Source: Spirochaetaceae bacterium
Lineage (GTDB): Bacteria > Spirochaetota > Spirochaetia > DSM-27196 > SKKC01
Reading direction: 5' to 3'
NCBI GenBank assembly: GCA_003552745.1
Contig: PUOG01000318.1
Location: 1 to 10,411 of the forward strand
Length of the DNA stretch: 10,411 nucleotides
In this document: positions 6,080 through 10,411 of the stretch, one piece after another
How positions within the stretch are numbered: the stretch's first letter is position 1
How the letters are laid out: the number at the start of each line of letters is the position of its first letter
Position numbers and translations under genes: made by a program
Notes under the pieces: model-generated
What the model saw: the letters and a program-made list of their open reading frames with translations, nothing else
Database searches by the model: none
Told to the model about the DNA's origin: nothing

Positions 6080-7087
6080 ATGTCGGTGCCGTGGCAGCTT
6101 GAGTCGCGCGAAGAAACGGTCAAAGCGATCTACCGTTTCTGCGCTTCCATTGCAACGTTAGACGAGCCGGTCCTGATCTGCGGTGAAACCGGTACGGGGA
6201 AGGATGTCGTCGCGCGTGAGATTCATCGCGTGAGTGGCGTACGCGGGAGATTCGTCCCGCTGAATGTCGGTGGACTGGATGAGCAGCTCTTGTCCGATAC
6301 GCTGTTCGGACATCGGCGCGGTGCCTTCACCGGAGCAGGCGAGCAGCGATCGGGTCTTGTCGCGGAGGCTGCCGAAGGCACTCTCTTTCTCGACGAAATC
6401 GGCGATCTGGACGCAGCCGGGCAAATCAAGCTGCTGCGCCTGGTGGAGAACAACGAGTACTATCCGCTTGGAAGCGATACTCCGGAAATATGCCACGCGC
6501 GAATCATTCTGGCGACAAACCAGAATCTTCACGATCTCATGCAGGAACGTACATTTCGCAGCGATTTCTACTATCGCATATCTACGTACGAAGTGCAGTT
6601 GCTGCCGCTACGTGATCGGCCGCTGGACATTATCCCGCTCTTTATGCGATTCGTCGGCAAAGCGGCGGAGAATTACGGCGTTTCGCTCTCCTGCGAGGAA
6701 AGCTGGCTTGCCCCGTTGCTGCGGTATCACTACTCCGGTAATATCCGTGAACTGCGTTCTATCGCCCATCGCTGCGTCCACCTTGCCCGTTCCTGCGGCG
6801 CGTCGGCGATCGATTCGGCGGTCATCGAAGAAGTCCTATCCCGCTGCAGAGGCACCGGGACCGATCCGGCACCGATCGACTCCAATGGGACAATTATCTT
6901 TCCCTCCACGCTTCCAAGCTTACGCGTGTGGATCGATGCCTTGATCTGCGAGGCGCTCAGACGCAGTGGTGATAATGTAAGCGTCGCCGCCCGCAGCATC
7001 GGGCTCACCCCGCAGGCGCTTCACCAGCGGCTGCAGCGTCGCCGCGAAGACTACTTATTGGCGAACCCGATAAAGCCGCGCACGTAG
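6080..7087 (+). CDS. PspF-like sigma-54-dependent transcriptional activator without a sensory domain
   Basis: The 335-residue protein is an AAA+ enhancer-binding protein that remodels sigma-54 RNA polymerase by ATP hydrolysis. Visible motifs are Walker A GETGTGKD (35-42), the sigma-54 contact loop GAFTGA (81-86), Walker B TLFLDE (101-106), ATNQNL (145-150), the arginine-finger region FRSDFYYRI (159-167) and GNIREL (220-225). A Fis-type helix-turn-helix ends it (about 296-322, DNVSVAARSIGLTPQALHQRL). No receiver, GAF or PAS domain is present: the AAA+ module starts almost at the N-terminus, as in PspF (about 325 residues), so control probably comes from a partner protein or from its own expression. 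The start is uncertain. The frame is open from TTG 5942, with ATGs at 5966, 6023 and 6080 and no clear ribosome site at any. I chose 6080 because it gives the PspF-like N-terminus. The likely target is the divergent lipoprotein gene. The 3' end overlaps the ABC permease gene by 37 bp. Confidence 0.9.
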   Translation: MSVPWQLESREETVKAIYRFCASIATLDEPVLICGETGTGKDVVAREIHRVSGVRGRFVPLNVGGLDEQLLSDTLFGHRRGAFTGAGEQRSGLVAEAAEGTLFLDEIGDLDAAGQIKLLRLVENNEYYPLGSDTPEICHARIILATNQNLHDLMQERTFRSDFYYRISTYEVQLLPLRDRPLDIIPLFMRFVGKAAENYGVSLSCEESWLAPLLRYHYSGNIRELRSIAHRCVHLARSCGASAIDSAVIEEVLSRCRGTGTDPAPIDSNGTIIFPSTLPSLRVWIDALICEALRRSGDNVSVAARSIGLTPQALHQRLQRRREDYLLANPIKPRT

Positions 7088-7908
7088 TACTTCTGCAGGA
7101 GAACGAACACGAGCAGCGGTACGAGGGTCGTTATGACCGCCGCGGCGGTCAGCACACCCCAGTCGACGTGAAACTGGCCGCGCAGGAGCGGGATCCGCTG
7201 CGTGGCAACGAGCATGTCGGGGTGATAGATGGTTATCAGCGCGAGGAAGAAGTCGTTCCACACCCAGCTGAACTGCAGAGCGAATACCGAGGCGAGACCG
7301 GGCCAGCTCATCGGCACGATAACACCGAAGAAGATGCGGGCCGAGCCGGCGCCTTCGATACGAGCGGCCTCTTCGACCTCGATCGGAAGCGTTGAGAAGT
7401 AACCGCGCATGAACAGTATCACCCATGGCAGCCCCCACGCGGTGTGCGCGATGATCAGCCCCTGGAAGGTGTTGATCATCCCGAGGCTCTGCATGATGCG
7501 GAACAGCGGAACGGCAACCATGTGCTGCGGAATGGCGAGCAGCAGGATGATGATGACGAAGAGCGACTTCCTCAGCGGGAAGCGGTAGCGCAGAAAGCCG
7601 TACGCCGCCATCGAGCCGATGAGGAGCGGGATGACCGTCGCCGGAACGGTGACGATGAACGAGTTCATCATCCCCTGTCCGATCGGCATGGTCGCGTGCG
7701 ACCACGCGCCGATGAAGTTGTCGAGTGAGGCGTTGGCGAGATTGACCGTCCACCACCCCCTGACGACTTCGCGGAACGGACTTATCGATGCGACGAGTAT
7801 TCCGATGAACGGTATCAGCCACAATACCGCGAATGCGTACGCGATCGTGTACTGCGCGGCGCGTAGCGGGGTGACCTTCTTTTTCAGGGCACGAAGTGTG
7901 GTATTCAT
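7051..7908 (-). CDS. Carbohydrate ABC transporter permease, MalG-like (CUT1 family)
   Basis: The 285-residue inner-membrane protein has six predicted helices and a cytoplasmic N-terminus with basic residues (RALKKKVTPLR). The permease EAA loop that docks on the ATPase is clear: EEAARIEGAGSARIFFGVIVP (about 179-199). The ending YYVRGFIGFANK resembles the usual MalG-type C-terminus (VRGLTAGAVKG class). It forms the pore together with the permease encoded just upstream. The ATG lies 6 nt after that gene's stop, and its ribosome site GGGAGG is inside the upstream gene, so translation is probably coupled. It is the last gene of the operon. No ATPase gene follows; instead the stop lies inside the convergent activator gene. 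The sugar carried cannot be read from the sequence. Confidence 0.93.
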   Translation of the reverse strand: MNTTLRALKKKVTPLRAAQYTIAYAFAVLWLIPFIGILVASISPFREVVRGWWTVNLANASLDNFIGAWSHATMPIGQGMMNSFIVTVPATVIPLLIGSMAAYGFLRYRFPLRKSLFVIIILLLAIPQHMVAVPLFRIMQSLGMINTFQGLIIAHTAWGLPWVILFMRGYFSTLPIEVEEAARIEGAGSARIFFGVIVPMSWPGLASVFALQFSWVWNDFFLALITIYHPDMLVATQRIPLLRGQFHVDWGVLTAAAVITTLVPLLVFVLLQKYYVRGFIGFANK

Positions 7909-7914
7909 AGTCGC

Positions 7915-8847
7915 CTACACCTCCCTGTTGCGCCGCAGCAGCCACATGCCGACCAGCAGGGTGAACGCACTCAGGATCGTTGCGACGGTAGCCGCGAGGT
8001 TGTGATTGAGCTGCCGGAAGGCGTAGCGGTACATCTGAAACGAGAGCACCATCGAGGAGCCGCCGGGGCCCCCTTCGGTAGCCGCGTAGACGATGTCGAA
8101 GATCTTGATCTCCCACAGCAGCGTCATCGCGATAACCACCGATGTAACCGGCGCGAGCATCGGCACGGTGATCTTCGTGAACTTCGTGAAGACGCCCGCT
8201 CCGTCCACTTCGGCAGATTCGTAGAAGTCCTTCGGTATGGTGGAAAGTCCGGAAGCATGCATCGTCAGGCTGAACCCGGTCCAAAGCAGGATCGAGCCGA
8301 GAATGAGCGCGGCGAGCGAGGTCTGCGGGAACGCGGTCCACGTCCGTGTTACAAGCCCTTCGACGCCGAGCGCACTCAGGAAGTTCGGCACAATTCCCGA
8401 GCCGGCATCGAAGATGAACCGGATCAGCACACCGCCGACGACCATCGGTACGACCATACCGATGAAGATGATCGCCTTGATCGTCGGTCCGCCCTTGATG
8501 TTGTGCAGCATCGTCGCGAGGACGAGCCCGAGAATGAGGGTGATCGGCAGATGTACGACGATCCAAAGTCCGTTGTGGATCAGCGAGCCCCACGGCGGGC
8601 TCTGGCCTGACAGCAACCGCGAGAGATTCAGCGTATGCTCGTGAGAGAGTACCGTCACGAAATTCTGAAGTCCGACGAAGTTGCCGTCGCTGTCGAGAAA
8701 GCTGAGGACGAGCGTGGCGATCGCCGGATAGATGATGAACACCCCCATGATCGCGACCGCCGGCACCACGAACCCTGCCGCCGATAAGAGTTCGTGCTGC
8801 CGGGTCGTCAACGTCGGGCGTGTCGTGAGTCGAGCGCGACTGGACAT
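7915..8847 (-). CDS. Carbohydrate ABC transporter permease, MalF-like (CUT1 family)
   Basis: The 310-residue protein is the partner inner-membrane subunit of the sugar importer. A first helix at about 21-50 (SAAGFVVPAVAIMGVFIIYPAI) is followed by the FVGLQNF segment (57-63) common to MalF/UgpA-type permeases. Five further helices follow. The EAA loop is DFYESAEVDGAGVFTKFTKI (208-227), then TVPML, close to the family pattern. A periplasmic insert with GQSPPWGS (81-88) lies before helix two. ATG 8845-8847 has AAGGAG 9 nt upstream. The gene is separated from the binding-protein gene by 91 bp holding a strong hairpin, and from the second permease by 6 nt. Confidence 0.93.
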   Translation of the reverse strand: MSSRARLTTRPTLTTRQHELLSAAGFVVPAVAIMGVFIIYPAIATLVLSFLDSDGNFVGLQNFVTVLSHEHTLNLSRLLSGQSPPWGSLIHNGLWIVVHLPITLILGLVLATMLHNIKGGPTIKAIIFIGMVVPMVVGGVLIRFIFDAGSGIVPNFLSALGVEGLVTRTWTAFPQTSLAALILGSILLWTGFSLTMHASGLSTIPKDFYESAEVDGAGVFTKFTKITVPMLAPVTSVVIAMTLLWEIKIFDIVYAATEGGPGGSSMVLSFQMYRYAFRQLNHNLAATVATILSAFTLLVGMWLLRRNREV

Positions 8848-8875
8848 CGTGTTCTACTCCTTTTTAGTGGAATAT

Positions 8876-8904
8876 GCGGCGGGGTGATTGGCTCACCCCG
8901 CCGC
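8876..8904 (-). other. Strong intercistronic hairpin between binding-protein and permease genes
   Basis: GCGGCGGGGTGA (8876-8887) and TCACCCCGCCGC (8893-8904) form a perfect 12-bp GC-rich stem with a 5-nt loop. It lies 34 nt after the binding-protein stop and 28 nt before the permease start. No U-run follows on the minus strand, so it probably protects the upstream message from 3' decay or partly stops transcription, so that more binding protein than permease is made, as known for malE-malF intercistronic hairpins. The role is inferred; the structure is directly visible. Confidence 0.75.
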
Positions 8905-8938
8905 CCGGATAGATCAGTCGCCGCCGTCGGCGCAGACA

Positions 8939-10135
8939 CTACTCCACTTCGTCGAGTCGGCGCAGAACATCGTCGAGCTGGCCGGGCTGTACCCAGAGCA
9001 GCTTCAACTGATCCCAGAACTCCGACTGCCAGTCGCCGCCGATCGTATCGTCGAGGTCGGGCACGGTGGTGCGCATGCCGCTGACCACCTCGGCGACCGC
9101 CTGGTCGGCTTCCGGATAGAGTTCGGCATCGATGTCGCCGCGGACGACGAGCTTACCGCCGGTTTCCGCGCGGATCTGCTGCGCCTCTTCGGAGAGCAGA
9201 TAGCGGGCGAACTCTTGTGCGAGCTCCTGCTGGTCGGAGTAGCGCGGGATGAAGAAGGTGTCGGGGCCGGTTACGACCGCCTCGGCACCCGGAAGCGGGA
9301 AGACTCCGAGGTCGCCCGGGTCGTCGACGAGTCCGGTGATGAAGTTTCCCTGGAAGTAGAGCGCGTAGTCGCCGTCCCACCAAAGCTCGACCGCCTGCGT
9401 CCACTCGACCGGATCGCCGAACGCACCGGCTTCCAGAAGCGGAATGAGACGATCGGAGAAGATATCGCGCACCTCGTCGCTCTGCCACGAGACCTCGCGA
9501 TCGATCAGATCGAGCTGCAGCTCCGGTCCGCCGAAGGTGATCAGGAAGTGCTCGGTGACGTCGGTAAGCGGCCAGCCGACACCGTTTCCGGAGACCAGCG
9601 GATGCTGAATCCCGGAGATGCCTCCGATCTCCTCGAGCAGCGCGAGGAACTCATCCCAGCTTCCCGGCTCGGAGAGCCCGTGTTCGTCGAAGAACGATTT
9701 CCGATACCAGAAGCCCGGCTTGGCGACCATGGTAAACGGAATACCGTACGTCGTACCGTCGGCGGTGATCGACGGTGGGATGATGTCGTCCTCGAACTCC
9801 GACCAAACGTCGTCGAGCGAGATCATGTGCTCACTGTTCTCGGCGATCCACCAGTCCCACATGAAGATCACATCGGCGAGCGTCTGGTTCGCCTGGAACT
9901 GTGCCGGCAGCACAGACGAGAGATCCTCTGCACGGTAGGTGAGGTAGCGCACGTCCACGTTGTGTTCCTCCTCGAACGCCTCCACTACGGGACGGAACTG
10001 ATCGAGCTCCTCACCGGACCACGGTACCGACACATTGAGCGTCGGTCGCGCTTCCTCCGCCTCGCCGGCCCCTCCGGCGAACATCGGTACGGTTACCAGC
10101 ATGCCGACAATAGCGATCAGCAATGCTTTTCGCAT
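8939..10135 (-). CDS. Sugar ABC transporter substrate-binding protein (CUT1 type)
   Basis: The 398-residue extracellular or periplasmic protein captures the sugar and delivers it to the two permeases encoded downstream. Residues 1-20 are a signal peptide (MRKALLIAIVGMLVTVPMFA). Cleavage before GGAGEAEEA is predicted, and there is no lipobox Cys, so it is likely a soluble periplasmic protein. The body is that of a cluster-1 binding protein: TLNVSVPWSGEELDQFRPVV (32-51), FEEEHNVDVRYLTYR (54-68), ADVIFMWDWW (87-96), GIPFTMVAKPGFWYRKSFFDE (131-151), GSWDEFLALLEEI (158-170), and the late FARYLLSEEAQQIRAETGGKL (309-329). ATG 10133-10135 follows AAGGAGG with a 6-nt gap, so the longer reading from 10183 is rejected. 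The partial LacI-family gene upstream probably regulates it. The sugar is not predictable here. Confidence 0.94.
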   Translation of the reverse strand: MRKALLIAIVGMLVTVPMFAGGAGEAEEARPTLNVSVPWSGEELDQFRPVVEAFEEEHNVDVRYLTYRAEDLSSVLPAQFQANQTLADVIFMWDWWIAENSEHMISLDDVWSEFEDDIIPPSITADGTTYGIPFTMVAKPGFWYRKSFFDEHGLSEPGSWDEFLALLEEIGGISGIQHPLVSGNGVGWPLTDVTEHFLITFGGPELQLDLIDREVSWQSDEVRDIFSDRLIPLLEAGAFGDPVEWTQAVELWWDGDYALYFQGNFITGLVDDPGDLGVFPLPGAEAVVTGPDTFFIPRYSDQQELAQEFARYLLSEEAQQIRAETGGKLVVRGDIDAELYPEADQAVAEVVSGMRTTVPDLDDTIGGDWQSEFWDQLKLLWVQPGQLDDVLRRLDEVE

Positions 10136-10159
10136 ACAGTACCTCCTTGAAGGTATGTT

Positions 10160-10194
10160 GATGGCCGCCTGCGTGCAGGCCATCTCGTTTTTTT
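10160..10194. promoter_or_regulatory. Nested inverted repeat plus T-run between lacI-type gene and binding-protein gene
   Basis: GATGGCC (10160-10166) and GGCCATC (10178-10184) are perfect inverted arms. Inside lies GCCTGC-GT-GCAGGC (10167-10180), an alternative pairing that shares bases with the outer arms. A run of seven T (10188-10194) follows on the plus strand. On the operon's own strand this run is an A-tract joined to TATAAA, a possible -10 box, so the inverted repeat would lie just after the transcription start, where a LacI-type repressor could act. It lacks the central CG of classical LacI/GalR operators. Read in the plus direction it has the shape of an intrinsic terminator. Confidence 0.4.
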
Positions 10195-10199
10195 ATAGA

Positions 10200-10215
10200 C
10201 CGGGTTCATGCCCGG
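10200..10215 (-). terminator. Short hairpin after the LacI-family gene
   Basis: CCGGG (10200-10204) and CCCGG (10211-10215) form a 5-bp GC stem with a 6-nt loop, 5 nt after the stop of the regulator gene. No U-run follows on the minus strand, so termination would be weak. The regulator may partly read through into the transporter operon. Confidence 0.25.
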
Positions 10216-10220
10216 CGTTT

Positions 10221-10411
10221 CTACGCACTCTTTCGTGTCACGAGCGTCGGCTCGAAGGTGATCGAGAAACGTCCCGATCGCTCGTTGACGATCCGCTCGA
10301 CGATCTCGCTCGTCGCCGCGTCGGCTACCTCCTGTTTCGGTTGATGTACCGTCGTAAGCGCGGGTCGCACGTACGCGGTCCAGTCAATGTCGTCGTATCC
10401 GACCACCGCCA
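10221..10411 (-). CDS. LacI-family transcriptional regulator, C-terminal end (start outside window)
   Basis: Only the last 62 residues are present. They match the conserved end of LacI/GalR regulators: VVGYDDIDWTAYVRPALTTV, then a variable helix (EVADAATSEIVERIVNE) and the closing strand pair FEPTLVTRKSA, where most members have a F-x-P-x-LV-x-R-x-S pattern. The part seen belongs to the sugar-binding domain; the DNA-binding head lies to the right of the window. The gene is on the same strand as, and 85 bp upstream of, the sugar importer genes, so it probably controls them in response to the transported sugar or a derivative. Confidence 0.92.
   Translation of the reverse strand, partial: AVVGYDDIDWTAYVRPALTTVHQPKQEVADAATSEIVERIVNERSGRFSITFEPTLVTRKSA

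Noticed and set aside
7055..8593. A 512-codon minus-strand open frame
   Set aside because: It is a shifted frame over both permease genes, which carry clear EAA loops and membrane helices in their own frames. Its product is Arg- and Ala-rich and spans the gene boundary.
8888..10150. A 420-codon plus-strand open frame antisense to the binding protein
   Set aside because: The minus-strand frame has a signal peptide, a ribosome site and binding-protein motifs; the antisense frame has none and reflects GC-rich codon bias.
10155..10162. ATGTTGAT upstream of the binding-protein gene as another activator site
   Set aside because: It is a lone 8-bp match, no sigma-54 promoter lies there, and similar TGTTGAT matches occur inside unrelated coding sequence (near 2869 and 7467).
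10136..10183. Longer binding-protein start at 10183
   Set aside because: The ATG at 10135 has AAGGAGG at ideal spacing and begins a standard signal peptide.

Overview
The window looks like a moderately GC-rich bacterial chromosome segment, most likely from a free-living member of the Spirochaetes. That assignment is an inference. It rests mainly on the sugar-binding protein, whose signal peptide ends in a Cys-less MFAGGAGEAEEA stretch of the kind common in Spirochaeta-like binding proteins. RNA genes, insertion sequences and CRISPR arrays were not seen.

Left part (1-2290): the 3' end of an unrecognised plus-strand gene, then a minus-strand DUF418 (YeiB-like) membrane protein, then a divergent TauE/SafE-type transporter. 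The last two start only 37 bp apart, so the TauE promoter must sit almost on its start codon.

Middle part (2291-7087): an accessory-looking block, by eye less GC-rich than its flanks. It holds a small unrecognised, possibly exported protein (plus), a secreted three-part protein (minus: CAP/SCP domain, glutaredoxin-like domain with one active-site Cys, C-terminal barrel-like region), a lipoprotein (minus: lipobox, eight NGDGS repeats, seven-bladed propeller-like domain), and a divergent PspF-like sigma-54 activator (plus) with no sensory domain. The lipoprotein gene has a textbook -24/-12 sigma-54 promoter (CTGGCATGGATATTGCT). A perfect 18-bp palindrome (AATCAACATATGTTGATT) lies about 168 bp upstream of the predicted transcription start, where an activator site would be expected. 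Promoter, candidate enhancer and activator lie together, so this reads as a self-contained sigma-54 switch for a surface lipoprotein, and perhaps for the CAP protein downstream. This is the most interesting part of the window.

Right part (7051-10411, all minus): a CUT1-type sugar ABC importer ordered lacI-family regulator (partial), binding protein, permease 1, permease 2. No ATPase gene is present, so a shared ATPase encoded elsewhere is likely. A perfect 12-bp-stem hairpin separates the binding-protein gene from the permeases and probably sets their relative expression. The last permease gene and the activator gene overlap tail to tail by 37 bp.
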